Made by a program: the position numbers and the translations under genes. DNA of 64,000 nt from Tanytarsus gracilentus (lineage: Eukaryota > Arthropoda > Insecta > Diptera > Chironomidae), in the NCBI GenBank assembly GCA_038502055.1, contig JAXRKN010000042.1, positions 3,224,001 through 3,288,000 of the forward strand, given 5' to 3'. Within the stretch, counting starts at the first letter, position 1. Each line of letters starts with the position of its first letter. This document shows, piece by piece, positions 12,030 through 26,207 of this stretch. The notes beneath the pieces were generated by a model. It searched no databases. It saw nothing but the letters and a program-made list of their open reading frames with translations, and had not been told where the DNA came from.

Positions 12030-14615
12030 GATAACGTTTTAGTGAGCACGTTAGCATTTCAAACGTCCTCACTAAATCATCTGTTGAATAGCGAACACGA
12101 TTTGAATTTTGATCAACGTGATGATGTAAAGAATCAGCATGGCTCAAATAATAATGTGCCATCTACTGACGAAGACGACGATTGTACAGCGCCACGCAGG
12201 GATGACCGCACATTGATTAGTAATGACATTCGAGAGTAAAAAATTTATATATTCTAAAAGAGAATTTTTGCAATTTCTAATCATCACCGTGTACAACTCT
12301 TGCGCTCCTGCTGCTTCCTTTCATCACCTACCAAAAAAAAAATAATGTGAATTTTCAAATGATATTTATCTTTAACTTTTCTGCTATTTAAGTATACATT
12401 CTTAATGAATTTAATCATATTAAAGAAAAAACAGAGGAAAAAGTCTCTTATTGTGCACTTCAGTCGCTTCTTGAAATTTGAATTTTTTAAAATCGTTAAA
12501 TTATTTAAATTTTCAAAATCCGTTATTAAAATAATATATTATTTAGCTCATGGCCGAAAACTTTTTTCTTACCGCGTAATTTTTTCTTTTCTCAATAACT
12601 TTTAATCAAGAACGAATAAGAAGCAAAAACATATTAATCGATTTCGTCGTAAAAGGTCTATCAGCAACACACACTCGGAATGCGATAAAATAAATCATTT
12701 TCACTTTTTTATCTGGTATGTCTGATTAAGTCCTCAAAAATTCGTTTCTGATGTTGCCGAAGAGTAAAATCGAGATTATAAAAATATTTTTATTCCCTTT
12801 TTTTTGTTCTGTAAGAAAAAAGAGAGATTGTAAATATTGGAAAATTATAAATAAAAATTTAAGGAGTAATAAAAAGGTAAAATTGAAAATGTTAAGGTGT
12901 CAAAAAAAGAGGAAGAAAAAAATGATTGAATCAATAAAGACAAATAATAAGTTTAAGGCCAAAAATAAGAAATTATATTGTAAATTTTTTCGAGGGAGAT
13001 TTAATGTCTTGTGAAGAGGAATTTTTTAAATTTTTGAGAAAGAATTTTTTTGTTCAACTCGAAACGTCGTGGAGTGAAAATTTATGTTGAAACATTCTAC
13101 AGAAATTTCTCTCCACTTAAAACGTAACTTTTACCATAAATTTATCAACTGCTGAAAGGTCTTATGAACTAGGTTAGATAACGAGAGAAATGACGGTTAT
13201 TATTTGAATTATTTTAAATTTGAAAAGTTTAAAATGCTAAAAATTTAATTTTTGATTAAGTTAAAATTTTAATTTTTTTAGCAATTTTTAAAAGTCTAGC
13301 AGTTGAAGTTTTTGGTTCAGTTAAAAAATTTCACAAGGACATTTTCATCTCCCACCTACAGACACACACCTCTAGACTAGATAATGCAAGAAAAACTAAA
13401 ATTGATCGAAATTAAAGAATATGAATAAAAGGTAATTTAAAAAAGTGAATTTTTTTAAGTATTATGGATGATTGTAGACTATCTGCGCCTAAAATGTGCA
13501 ATTTTTCATTTCCTCTCAAAAAAAATTATTTTTCCATTTAAATTGAAAAATGCATTTTTGATTTTAAAGAAAAGGAGAGAAGGAAATAATTTTGTCTAGT
13601 CGAATGAAAAATAAAAATAGATAAAACCTAAATTTTCTTCTTTTTTCTCGTAATTTTCCGTCTTGATGAAGCGATGACACTGAAATTTTATTAATTTTAT
13701 GGTAATAAAGAAATTTATTACAGTTTTTTCGTATCACAAACTCGATGCTCATTCATCACGGAGTGAAATGAATGTGGGAGGTTTGAGTTCACGCTGATTC
13801 TCACAATGCCGACAAAGTTTTGCCTTTTAGCTGTCGCTATTCTCTCTTTTGTCCTATTTCGCTTGCATGTGCGTCAAAATGAAATTTTTCGTTTCTTTCG
13901 TGTCGGTGGGAAAACGATAGAAAGGCAAATATTTCACATTGAGAGTTCAAAACTTTTATGAAAGTAATCAATAACATTTTTAGCATGTGAGTTTGAGTTC
14001 ATTTTAGACTCTCTGCAGTGTGCGAAGGCGTATGTAGATTGAAAAGGGTATTTTATCTTCATCATCATCCTTATGATGGTAACTTCTTGTGAGAAATATT
14101 ATCTTACATGCGAAAGAGGCATCATAATAATCATGATGATGAGTTAAGGATGGAAAAACGAGATGTTTTCTTTTGCATGAATTTTCTTTTGAATATTTTA
14201 TTACACATTTGTGAGTTGATGGTTCAAGTATTGAATAAATAAATTTTAAATACTAATTTTCTTTAAGAATAAATTTAGAATCGTTATTTATTGCTTCCTG
14301 CCCTCAAAAATTTAATTTCTTACCCAACCAAAAACTTTTTCCATCAAATAAATGATTGAGTTCACGAGCCACCATTTTTAGAGAAAAATTTCCATCATGG
14401 CCCATAAGGTGTAGGTGTGTAAGGAGCAGAAAGTCAAAAAAGATGGAAATTTACGTTGAAAAATTAAAACAATAATAATTTATGATTTTTGGAAAACCCT
14501 TTATAATACCAGTGGGATTAATTTACATGCGAAATGTTCTTCGACTCATTTTTATGCCAACTTTTTGTTCTTCAACTCTTTCTCTCTCTCGCACCCTCAT
14601 CACACCCATTATCAT

Positions 14616-14663
<48 letters not shown>

Positions 14664-15149
14664 GGGAGGCAAGAGTTTGAGTTAACTTTTCTTTACCATC
14701 TCAACCCTTTGCACCCTCGACAACTCACAAACGCTCCATCTTCATCTTGTGCCAACAATGGCAGAAACAATCGATAAAAGAATTATGTTATGAACTTTCT
14801 TATTTCCAACACGCCTCGCAAGAAACAACATTAGCAGCAGCAGCGAGTGAGAGAGAGAGAAAAGAATGAAGGAAAAGGGTTTAGAAGTTAATTTTGTTTA
14901 ATTTAAATTTATTCGTTGCCAAAACTTTTTCATAATGAGATTTTTTTCTTTGCGTTCTGCTTGAATAATTGAGAAATTTTAATTATTAAAATAGGAAAAA
15001 TGATAAGAGTGGTGATACAAATTTTAATAACTTTTAATTGTAGTTTAAACTTTGAAAAATATAAATAAATTGATTATGAGATTCGAATCCCTAAAAAGCC
15101 TTTTAAAGTTTAGATGTCTCTAATAAAGTTTTTTTTAAATTTTAAATGA
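12030..15149. other. Pitx 3' UTR and downstream intergenic DNA
   Basis: After the Pitx stop the sequence is presumably 3' UTR for some distance; I cannot place the cleavage site. The rest is AT-rich with simple-sequence tracts. A 65-codon open stretch at 12042-12239 (acidic, with DEDDD) directly follows the stop in another frame and has no family resemblance, so it is left as UTR. Confidence 0.5.
14619..14660. repeat. (GA)21 microsatellite
   Basis: There are 21 uninterrupted GA dinucleotides, with CT-rich runs just upstream (about 14577-14590) that could pair with it. GA tracts are binding sites for GAGA-type factors in flies, but no such role can be claimed here. Confidence 0.95.
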
Positions 15150-15157
15150 TTGAAATC

Positions 15158-15891
15158 TAGGGATCCTTAATTCACCGGTGAATGCGATTTCGGTGATCAC
15201 CGGTGACAAAAAGTCATTCACCGGTGATCACCGGTACACCGGTGACGACTTTTGACCAACATTTCTGAAGGAAAAAACTACTTTTCGGCCATTTTGGAAG
15301 TTGTTATAGACCAATTTTTAGATACTTTTTTTGGTTTCCATATAAATTATAAAGTTTAACATTAAAAAAATTAGGTTTTTCTTATTATTTGTAGAAATTT
15401 TTCTTTTTCATTAATTGATGAATCAAATTTCAATCTTATCGAAATATCTTTCCTATAAATTTTTAGGATTTTTACCGATTTTAAAGTTTTTTTTATAAGA
15501 TATCAAAGTAACATGTTAATTTGTTGTCTTTTGATCAAATCTTTCTAAATATGCGCACTTACTAAAATGTTTTTTCACTCATTTAAATTTTTATTTTTTT
15601 TTGGTGTGAAATGTTTTGATTATTTATCTAAAAAATTCTAAAAATTTAAATGACTGAAAAAACTTTTTGTAAGTTGGCATATTTTGAACGAATTTTCTTA
15701 GCCATTTAATTTTGTTTTAAAAAAGTTTTTAAATGTATTCTATAATTTCTCAATTAAAATTTACTAGTTTAAAAAATTTTTAGCTTTGAAAAAATCTCAA
15801 AAAGTATAGAAAAATGTATCAATTTCGTCACCGGTGTCACCGGACAAAAAATCGGTGATCACCGTACCGGTATTCACCGTGAGGATCCCTA
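15158..15891. mobile_element. hAT-type MITE with ACCGGT subterminal palindromes
   Basis: The 734-bp unit begins TAGGGATCC and ends GGATCCCTA, and is flanked by the 8-bp direct repeat TTGAAATC at 15150-15157 and 15892-15899. The ends carry several CACCGGTGA/GGTGATCACCGG palindromes, arranged inversely at the right end. The interior is AT-rich and non-coding. TAGGG-type termini plus an 8-bp duplication fit the hAT superfamily. It sits between Pitx and effete and is not obviously related in sequence to the 9696-11233 element. Confidence 0.88.
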
Positions 15892-15899
15892 TTGAAATC

Positions 15900-18800
15900 T
15901 CAAAAAAATAAATCCTAATTTTTCATTCACAAGTCACAATGGAGACCGTCTGTGTGTTTTATGTGGCTATGAAACGTTCTCCAAAATACCACATTTTGTC
16001 CCTTGACATCCACCACGAAACTTCCTGGCAATTTATCTAAACACACACATACACACAATGAAAATAATAAATTATGTTCGATGCTGCTTCATGCATACGA
16101 AATTAAGTCCACACAAATGATTATCCCCTTAAAAAATGAACTAATTTTTATCTGAGTAAATTTTTTCCTCATCTAGTTTCAACTTTAAATAAGAAAGAGA
16201 AAAGAATGGAAATTGTGAAATAAGAATTCAAATGAGAACGTCGTCGAGGACATGTCTCATGGTGGAATTTTTTGCCCTCTTTTTGTGTATTTCTTGCTCG
16301 CTTCTCGGTTAATATTTGGAATATAAATTGGAAACAAAAGAACGCACAAGCGAGGATTTCATAAAATGAAGCAAAAATTATGTAAAAAAGACCAATTTCC
16401 ATTTTCTTTTCCTCGACATAAAGTTTAAACAGAGCGAGAGAGCAGCACAGCGCTGTGAAAGAGGAAAGAAGGATTTTAATTTAAATTCAAATTTCTTTTA
16501 TTATCCTTTTCATCCCCCAAAAATAAACTTTTTGATTTGATATTTTGTGTACACACCAGAAATTTTCCTCTCATATCGACATCGTCGTCGTCGTCGTTGA
16601 CATAAGCAAGTGCCATTTTGAATAAGAAAAGGGAAAGATTAAAAATCATTCTATTGCTGAGATTGTGAGCACTAACAGCAAGCAATGTGTGCTCAATAAA
16701 AATTAATTCGACGCATAACAATTAATGTTGGTGGAAATAAGCAACGGCAAATGGAGAATGAAATGAGATCCCTTTAATTTTCTATTAAAGATGAAGATTT
16801 TCTTTCCCTAACTGTATATAAAGAAAATAAGAGAGAAAATCCAAGGGATGGAAATTTTAGTTGAGCTTGTTCTTGATTTTCTGTGAATAGAAAAGTTGAT
16901 GGCCTTAAATTTTAAATCAATTCACTTAATTCAACTTTAAAATTTTAATAAAACCTAAAAGAATTCAGTTTCCAACGCTTGCAACTTCATTCAGCTATTT
17001 TTCCTCATTTCATGTTGCTCTTTCCATATGCTAAAAATAATATTTATACAGATCCATTAATGTTAATTCCTTGCCATTTCTTATACAATTTCAGTTTTTC
17101 CACCCTCCTCGCATCTCACTTCGCTAGATGAGCAACATCTTTCTTTTCTTCCCCTCCCCTCCTTTCTCTCTCTCTCATTTCATATCATATATTTTTCCGT
17201 TTAGTAAATTTCTGTTCATTATTCAATTTCTCTGAGAATGATGAAGAAAAAAAATGTTGCAAGACTTAGATCATCATCATCATTATTTTCTTTCTTTTGC
17301 CGCTCTCAATTCCTCTCTATTGAGGGATTTTTCATCCACCTCCTCCTCCCTTCAATTTTTCTTTTTTTTTGCCCTTTTTTCGTCTCGTATTTTTATTTTT
17401 GCGAGATGTGCGCCTTTTTATTCTTCTTGGCTCATGCCATTTTTCGCAATTTCGTTTGTGCTTAGAGGAGAGATGAAGACTTTCCATAATATATTTGTAC
17501 GTCTATACACATAACCAGGGTTGAACGATGATGTGAAAAGGTCCTTGCTCGGAGTTTCATCTTTTTTTTCTTCGCATAAATGTTGTTAGGACACGAAATG
17601 ATAATGCCAAATCTCTCTCTCTCCTTTATGTATGGTGCAACATATTAATTATTTTTATCATTATTGTTATGCTCCCAACAGCAATCCACACACATATATG
17701 AGCGATATGAGATGACTTTGAGGTTGATGTTTTCGTCCATAAAGTAAAAATTTAAAGAACTAAGAATTTATTTCTCAGAGAGAGGTCAAATGAGGATTGA
17801 AAAAAAGGAGATTGTCATTTTTCGGTTCGAGTGATATTTTTTAAGGAAGTCATGTTAGCATCCGTTTTTGTACGTGATCGAGAATCTATGATATTTTTAA
17901 ACATAGAAGGGCCACACACAGTGCATGCAAAAAAATAATAGCTTAGTTTAAATTTTTAAAATAATATATACAAATAAATAAAATAATTTAAATTTAAATA
18001 TAGAAGCTAAAAACTATTTATTTACTCCTATGTTGTTTAAGAAATTTTAAAAGGCCTTTTTAATTTTAAGTTTATGTTCAAAAATCTTTAAATTTATAAA
18101 ATAAGAAAGATACCCATTACGATCTTGAAACTAAACTACAAGCACTTCCCAATTAAATTTTAAGCACAAGCTCCTTACTGCACTCACAACGAAGAATATT
18201 CAAGCAGCGTTTAATTAAAAATCTTGCTGCTTCAATGAATTGCAGCGCACACATCTCTTGTTGCACATCCAACTAGATTTTCACTCGCAATTTGTTATAA
18301 AAACTTCTGCCAAGCTTAGCTTTTGTCTTAAAGCATCCGATATTAGCTTCTGTCCTTGTTTGTGGTCGTAAAATAAGAAAAAAAATTAATTTACGAAGGA
18401 AAATTTATTACTTACGTCTTTCAGACTTTTTTTTATGATTAAGCGTCAAGAGAGAAAGAGACAAGCAGTAAAATTTTTCGAGTTACGCACCGCCAAAAAG
18501 GAACCAAATAAAGATGCAAGAAAAAAGGAGAAAGAGTCATACAAATGACACATAGGAGAAGTTTATATAAAACATATTTTAGTACATTCAGAGTGTCATA
18601 AATTTTCCCTCAAGAAAAAGCATTCAGAGCGAACTTAACCAGCAGATAAACAACCCAATTCTAGTACCAAGCAGCAAGAAAAAAAGTCGACCTTCTCACA
18701 ACGCAACCGAGTGAATCCCTCATATAATCTTTGATCTCTGATATAATAAAAAAAGATTACGTTTTATGCAACCATATGAAAATCCCTCCCACAAAATGAG

Positions 18801-21800
18801 AACCGAAGAAAATGTACAGAAGAGCAAGTCAAAAAGTAATTTTTATTGTCTCCATATTGTGTGTGTTATTTCACTTCTTTTTTCTCATTCTCTCAAACCA
18901 TAAACTCGATCGTAAAAAAGAAAATAAGAATTAATTAATACACTTCTCGGGGCCTTATCATTTTATGACAACGATGGAGCTCAAGCGACCTCCAAAATGC
19001 GTGTGTAATATGCGAAAATATAATTAAGTAACTTCTAGGCTTAGGCGCGTGCTTTCGATAATTTATTTCGCTCGCAGTAAATCATGTAACAGGTAAAAAT
19101 AGGATCGAACGCAACCCCGTTAAATTATGATAAGCGTGGAGAGAAAAAAAAAGTTTTCCTCTTTTTCTTAAAAAACCGTCCCAGAACATTAGAGAAAGTC
19201 GTAAAAAAGTTTCTTGTATTATGCGTTTTTAAAGAGTTATTGATGGGGTGCATATAGCGCTTTTCGGCTTAATAATTTACTTTTCTTAAGCAAATTTCAG
19301 AACAAGAACAATCGATCGTTGAGTCTTGAAAATAATTCAGCCATTTCACACATAAAAGCTCAATTTCCCTTCAAAAAAAATTGCTAAAAAACTTTTCCTA
19401 CTTTTCACCTTCCTCATCTCTCTCTCGCTGGAATTTCCAATTAATAATTTTTCATTTTTCTTGACGCGGAAAAATTATAAGAGACAAGGGAACATTTTTC
19501 GCACATTATTCATATAATTTTCGTTATAAAACTTCTCCCATCACCGTCGATATGGTTGAATTATTAGAGGAGGAATAATTTAATGTAAAAATTTCTCAAT
19601 TTCAAGCAGATACGGTTCATTAAATTGTTCCCATCGCAAGTCATCAAGACATTGGACATTTCCACTCTGTATGCTAATAAACTTACTCGCTCTATCTCCA
19701 ACTAAAACACGCCATATTGAAAAAAGGCATACCAACATTTTATATCACAAAATGATTATTACAACATATAGTTCAAAAGGGGGAAGAAAACACTCTGGAG
19801 AAATAAACATGAAAATGGAAAAAATATACATCACATAAAATCCACCCTCGATTTCCAGAAGAAACATTTCTCGTGTATGAGGGAAGGAGTAGGGAAAATT
19901 GACTAGAGAAGAAAAGTAGTGTAATCGCTGTACAATGAGTGATGTTGTCTACGAGTGCAGTTCTTATAAAATTTAAGAGGAAGAATTTTTTAGAAAAAGT
20001 TTGTTGAAATATTTCAAAAATTTCCTGGATTTTTTTCGCTAATTTAAAATTCTTTTATAACATTTAAAAAATTTTTACTCTAATCGTTTAATGCGAAAAT
20101 GAATTTTCTCGCGACTCATCCCATAAATTTTCACTTTCCCTCTATCTATGAAGCGCTACACAATTTTTTTCGGAAAACAAAAAATTTATTTTATATTTTA
20201 AAAATAAATCGAGAGAAGCATGCACGTATACATAAAAATGCCGATGAATACAGAATGTTTTCCATTATGGGATTAAGAAATACTACTGCAGCGTAGCGAG
20301 GATTAAAATTGAATTATTAAAGATTTTTTTTCTTCTCAGGGATTTAGTTCTAATTTTAAAATTTTATTTTATGTGCATTTCCTTCTAGACAAACTTCTTC
20401 TTTTTGAGTTTTTGAGTGTAAGTGAGACATTGACATTAAAATTTGTTGCCGAGTGCAAACGAACTTCATTAAACACCATTTTTTTCCTTGCTCGAAACAG
20501 ATAAACCAAGATAAGACATTTCAATTTTGTTTGAAAATCTCAAAAACAATATCTCGAGTTTTATTTCGCTCGTAAAATTAGATGATGCGTATGTTCGTCG
20601 TCGTATATGATTGGATTTTGTTTTGACGCAACTGTATTGTCTTAGGGTGCTGCTATAAAAATTCTTATTTGCATTGAAAGGTTCATTATTGAAATTTTTG
20701 AGGTAAGTAAAATTTAAAATTTAAAAGTTCGTTAAATATTTAGAATTAAAAGATTTCAGCATTTTTTCAAAAAAGATTTAAAAAATAAAATTCTAGACCC
20801 AGTTTGCTTTCGACAATATTGAATGTATCCTGATCCTCTTTCTCTCGTTGCAGCATCATAGCGAAGAAGTTATTTAATAAATTTCCGTATAAGTATGTGG
20901 AGCGAAAGCGAGTGAGATGAAAATTCGGAAAGAATGTGGTGAAAAAAGATAATCTTGAAAATACATTAACAAGTAGCTTTTCTTCCTCGATGCTGTTTTC
21001 AATTCAATTTCATTATCCCTCGTTCTACAACCCGCCTTTATTTTACCCCGAGCTAGCGCGTAACTGCAAGAAATCCACCGCGATAAAAGAGCGAAATATG
21101 AAAATCGAATTGAGCGCGTGAAAATGGATTTTCATTTTTCTCATTTTCTTCTTGTTCTTTTTAAACTGAATTTTCTTTCTAAAATAACATAACATTTTTC
21201 CCATCCGTATTTATGGCGAAATGTAAAAGTGAAATTCCATATACACGCAATTTTCTTTTGTTTCGTTCGTTTCAGAGTGAGTGAAAGAGAAAAGGTAAAC
21301 CGACATATCAAAAGATTTTCAACATATTGAAAAAGGATCAGCAATTTATTTATTTTAATGCACAAGCAAATCTTCTGCCGGCATATATGGGAAAGACTTT
21401 CGCTATTTTCTCTCAGCATTGATTGAATGGAAGAATTGTTGCAGAGCTCTGCATCGCAGGAATTGAAAATCTCTTAAACGAATTGTTAATTTTTTCGTTG
21501 CTTTAAGGAATTTAAGGATTTAAGAGTCATGACGTTGAGATAAAATGGTGGGTTACTAAAAAGCAACTTTAAATTAAAATAATATTTTTTAATTATTTTT
21601 TATGACGTCACTATTTAACAAAAAATTAAAGACAAAAAATCTATTATAATCTTTTAAAATTAGAACGATGATTCATAAATTTGAAATGTTATAACCCACG
21701 TGGCTTTCTCAAAAATTTACTCAATTTCTCGAAATTTTTTGGAAAATATTAAAAACTTAATTTTTAAAGAGTTTTACTAATTGTTTAATAACTCTTAACG

Positions 21801-22248
21801 ATCATAAAAGGCTTTAGATTAATATTTTATTAATTAATTAAATTAACAAGTCAATTAACATTGTTAACGTCTTTTCAAAATTTAAACAATTTTTCTCGGC
21901 AAATTTTAAAACTTAAATTTCACATCATTTCACAAAATCTTCAACATCTAATCGCAATAATCTAAATTTAAAGTGAATTTCACAACAACTTTATTTGATA
22001 TCTTGCGCATAAATCAAATCAGTTTAATTTCAAAATTAAATTTTCAATCATTTTTTGCAGTAACGGCTTCGTAGAATTTAAACGCAGGGTCGAGTTGAAC
22101 CGTTGATCCATACAAACGCGTTAAATCCCCCAGCACGTCCATTCGAAATTTCTTCAATCCTCCATTTAAAAATCGTAAAAATTAAAATCGCTAATTTCGT
22201 GAGAGGAGCTCTTTTAACGTCAAAAAATCGTCAGAAAACAAATCCTAA
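15900..22248. other. Long AT-rich intergenic region between Pitx and effete
   Basis: Six kilobases with no coding exon I can recognise. It holds many homopolymer A/T runs, CT-rich tracts (17100-17190, 17270-17420), CAT/ATC triplet runs and short direct repeats. Open stretches such as 17238-17514 are simple-sequence translations (Phe/Leu/Ser-rich) without splice or start context. It may contain regulatory DNA for Pitx and the 5' UTR of effete. Confidence 0.5.
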
Positions 22249-24722
22249 ATGGCTTTAAAAAGAATAAATAAGGTAGATAGAGTGGAAAGTGGAAAATTTC
22301 GGACGAAACGAGTGGATTGAAAGTTGCGAAAAAATTTGTCTGCTTGTGTGAAAATTTTCAATACGTGCAGACAATGTGAACAATTTTGTGTGTGTAGGTG
22401 AATGCGTAACTGAAAAAAAATCGAATTCTGGATGCTTCTTAATGCCAGCACTAATGATTAACGGACTCACTAGTCCTTTTCGCGAACACGTTCCTCATGA
22501 GTCAGAGACGCCTTTGAAAAAGATCCAGTTGGATGTATTAAGTCTCAAATTTTCCCACAAATCACAAGGTCGGAAGAAAAGTTTCACAACTTTTTTTTGG
22601 GTTATTAAAACGTGGAATCTCATCTGAATTTCTCCAATTTTCAAGCATAATTCTCGCCAGATTGCATCATTAAAAATCTCCACATTTCAGTGATAGGGAA
22701 GTTAAATTCGTCACAAAGAGAAAATTTTCTCTTTTTCGCTTAGCTCTGTCACCATATTTTTTTTCATTCAATCCAAGTGTCGTCGCTCTCTGGAAAGTAA
22801 GAAAATGGGAGAGAGAGAGAGAAAAATTTACCCATCCTCCCCATTAGAATATGTTCATGGTGTACATAGAATATTTCTCCCCAAAAAAGAATAAGAAGAG
22901 GAAAAATTTGTATATAACGCGGCATTTATTGAGGATTTTTTAATCAGTTACTGTCACCGTGTAACCTAACATGAGACTCCCTTAAAAAATATTAAATTTT
23001 ACAGTAAATTATGCTAAGTACTTTCAATCCACATATAATATATTGGTTCAATCAACTAGGAAAGAAAAAAATATGACGTACGAGGAACTGTGTGTATTCA
23101 CCTTGCATTAAATATTTTTTTCTTCTCTCTTTTTCGTCTCGACTATTTTTAGGAATTACAAGATTTGGGCAGAGATCCACCAGCACAATGCTCAGCAGGT
23201 CCTGTTGGAGATGACTGTAAGTTTTTTTTATTTATTAAAATCAAAAATATAACTCTACATTTTCATTCATCTCATTACAGTATTTCACTGGCAAGCGACA
23301 ATTATGGGACCTGTAAGTAGTGAAATTTCGTTGTGAAACGCGTTAATTTTTTTATGATGGTTATCGCGCTCTATGTGTGTGAGATAGTGTTTCCATAATT
23401 ACATATAATTTTTCAAATGCTGCACTAGACAAATTTTTTTTGTCGCATGATTGTTGTATCAATTCATAAGTCGTGTCTAATTTATATTTTATAAGTATAA
23501 CTCAAAAGATCAAAATCAATAATAAAATTCGCGTAAGATCAGAAATCACCGAAAAGAAAATTTTCTCGCTTGTGCTCACTCAAAACCGCCATCAAACCAC
23601 GAAACGAAAAAAAAATATATAAAAATTTGGGTCATTTTTATTTAATGTTTCTCACAGTAAAGAAAAACTTAAGTTGAGAGTGAGAAATGAAAAGAAAATT
23701 AGTGCGGGAAGAAGATAAGATAAGTGGAAAGAGTGTGGTATTAGATGTCATAAAGAATCACACGATGAATTTAAATTACTCTAAAGAATTAAAAACAATC
23801 GTGCAGAATGTGTTAAAATGAAATTAAAGATAACCAAAAAAAATAAAAAAAAGTTCGCCATGAGTTGCAGAATATTTTTTTTTGTCAAGAGGTGTGGAAT
23901 ATATTTTTTTATATTGCGCGATCGAAAATCATTTCTGCGCTTCGTTTAATTTATAGCCCAGCCTTGACCGAAATTCGCTAGATAATTAAACAATTTGTTT
24001 CATTTTCAATAAAAGCGATTCAATTTTTAAAGTTCTTGACACATAAAGTTTCCACACCTTGCAAAACTCTAAAAGTACTTTCATGACTCATCCCAAAAAT
24101 GCATTCATAAAAAAATTATGAATTTCCTTTGTTATCAACCTCACGAGCTTTCTCTCGTTTGCTTGCTTATAATTGAGTTAGTTGTTGCAATTTTAAATGT
24201 TAATCCTAGACACGAGTGAATATGCGCGTTAAATTCTATGGCTGCATTATAAATTTATGCAACACAAGAGACGACCATCATAAATGCATATTTTAAGTTA
24301 GCTAACTAAAAATAAATACGTTTTTTCTTGTCCAATTGCAGCCAGACAGTCCGTATCAGGGAGGAGTTTTCTTCTTAACTATACATTTTCCAACAGATTA
24401 CCCTTTCAAACCACCTAAAGTGGCTTTTACAACTCGTATATATCACCCAAACATTAACAGTAATGGGTCGATCTGTCTCGACATTTTAAGATCTCAATGG
24501 TCACCTGCACTAACGATTTCAAAAGGTAAACATTATTTAATTGAATCTTATCAGTTTTCTAATCTCAATTTATTCATTACAGTGTTGTTATCAATTTGCT
24601 CTCTTCTCTGTGATCCCAATCCGGATGATCCACTGGTGCCGGAAATTGCTAGAATATATAAAACGGATCGCGAAAAATACAATGAGCTGGCACGTGAGTG
24701 GACACGAAAATATGCTATGTGA
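22249..24722 (+). CDS. eff: Effete/UbcD1, E2 ubiquitin-conjugating enzyme of the UBE2D family
   Basis: Five exons, 22249-22272, 23153-23216, 23281-23312, 24342-24525 and 24583-24722, splice to 444 bp encoding 147 residues, the normal UBE2D length. The first exon is only MALKRINK, so start and donor are fixed by family identity. The rest reads ELQDLGRDPPAQCSAGPVGD, LFHWQATIMGP, PDSPYQGGVFFLTIHFPTDY and so on, ending ELAREWTRKYAM. The HPN tripeptide and active-site Cys85 (NGSICLDILRS) are intact. The enzyme takes ubiquitin from E1 and passes it to many RING/HECT E3 ligases; in flies it acts in apoptosis control, telomere behaviour and germline maintenance. All codons inspected match the deeply conserved protein, so it is under strong constraint. 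Introns 1 and 3 are about 0.9-1 kb, the other two about 60 bp. Confidence 0.98.
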
Positions 24723-26207
24723 TGCGTTCCAGATGAGAAATTGTACCGTCAAAATTTAATTCTTGCTGTATTATAAATTCAAATGAGAACACACTGATGG
24801 GTAGAGAGAGAAATATTAAGGAAGAAGAGAGAGAGTGAGTAGAAAGGAAGGAAGGAAACAACATAAAAAGGCTCCACCACCAAACATATAAACACAACAA
24901 TTTCATCGTAAAAATTCAACAACTTCAGAAAGAAAACGCATCCATTTATTTGATTTTCCGATTTTTTTTTATATATATTAGCTTCAGCCAGATGGAAAAA
25001 TAATTGAGAAGATTCTTTTATAAAAACTTGAAAAATATATTCTTGAAAAATTTGTATTCTCGTCTCTCGTGTCAGTGTCAGTGAGTAGCAACAACCAGCA
25101 CTATGAACATCAATAATGAAAAAAAAAATATATTTGAGAAATTAATTTGTACTGTGTGTGGGAAAATTTTTCACCTTTATAAGAACTCGTTGAAATTCTA
25201 ACGGAAAATCTCTCAAATTTAACCGTTAAAATTTGAACTTTTTTAATTTTGCTTGAAAATACATTTTGAAGAAAAAGCAAACCAATAATTGTGTACTATT
25301 ATCGCATCTAGGTTAAATTTTCCTGCATTCAAAAAAGAGTTGAAACAAAAAAATATTTTTATTTTTAACACATTTTTTTTATCCGCGGTTTAACAAATAA
25401 GAAATAGATGAAATTTAAGCATTATCGGTACCCTCCTCAATCTCCAACCCAGGCTGCCCTTTTAAGTACTCCCCAAAAAAAATAAAAATCTTTAGTTGCA
25501 TATTTTTTAGCATAAAACGAGACAGAGAGAGAAATTAAACAAATTAAAGTTCAGCATCAACATACTTATCTTTTACATAAAAAAATTATTAATGAAATTT
25601 TTGAGTTCGGAAAATTCAGTAAAATAATTTAAAAAAAAGAATCAACTTGTCAGTTTTTTATTATTTTTGCTTTATCCAGGAATTTAACACACATTTAATT
25701 CGTGCATTTTTAGAAAACGAAAGGATTAGGAAAGTTTTCACGCTAAATTTTCAACAAATTATTTTGACTGTATTTCTTAAAAATGTATAAAAAATTAAAA
25801 AAGTCATTGTCGAAGATTGATTTTTGCGAGAAAGAGCTCAGATCAAATTTTTTTACTTTATAATTTTGCAAGCTCATCAAGTTATAAGACAGTAAGAATT
25901 ATTTCGATGAATAAAAAAATATGTATTGAAATAACATTCGGATCGATTTTGTGAAGAAATCTTTCAGTACTCGACATATTCCTTACGCTATTTTTACGAC
26001 CTACGTCAACTTGTGAATGCGCCACGTGCTTTCTCTTTTAATCACATTGTAGCATGCAACGTGAAAGATTCTAAAAGTCACTCGACAAAAACATAAAAAT
26101 CGAGAGAAAATGTTCAATTTTATTTCCTTAATATTTCCATTAAAAAACACTGATCTAATAATGTGCGGATATAATCATAGTAGGATGTAATAATGTATGC
26201 AAAAGTC
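24723..26207. other. Convergent 3' flank of effete and Gcn1
   Basis: AT-rich sequence between two stop codons facing each other. It should hold the 3' UTRs of effete (+) and Gcn1 (-). A possible minus-strand AATAAA polyadenylation signal for Gcn1 lies near 26117. A short GAGAGA tract occurs near 24825. No other gene is seen. Confidence 0.6.

Noticed and set aside
11863..12162. 99-codon minus-strand open frame over the Pitx last exon
   Set aside because: It is antisense to the conserved OAR-coding exon and has no family resemblance.
12042..12239. 65-codon + frame directly after the Pitx stop
   Set aside because: Read-through or a separate small protein was considered, but it is in another frame, has no acceptor joining it to Pitx and no recognisable domain.
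17238..17514. Two overlapping hydrophobic + frames
   Set aside because: CT-rich simple sequence translated as Phe/Leu/Ser; no splice or promoter context.
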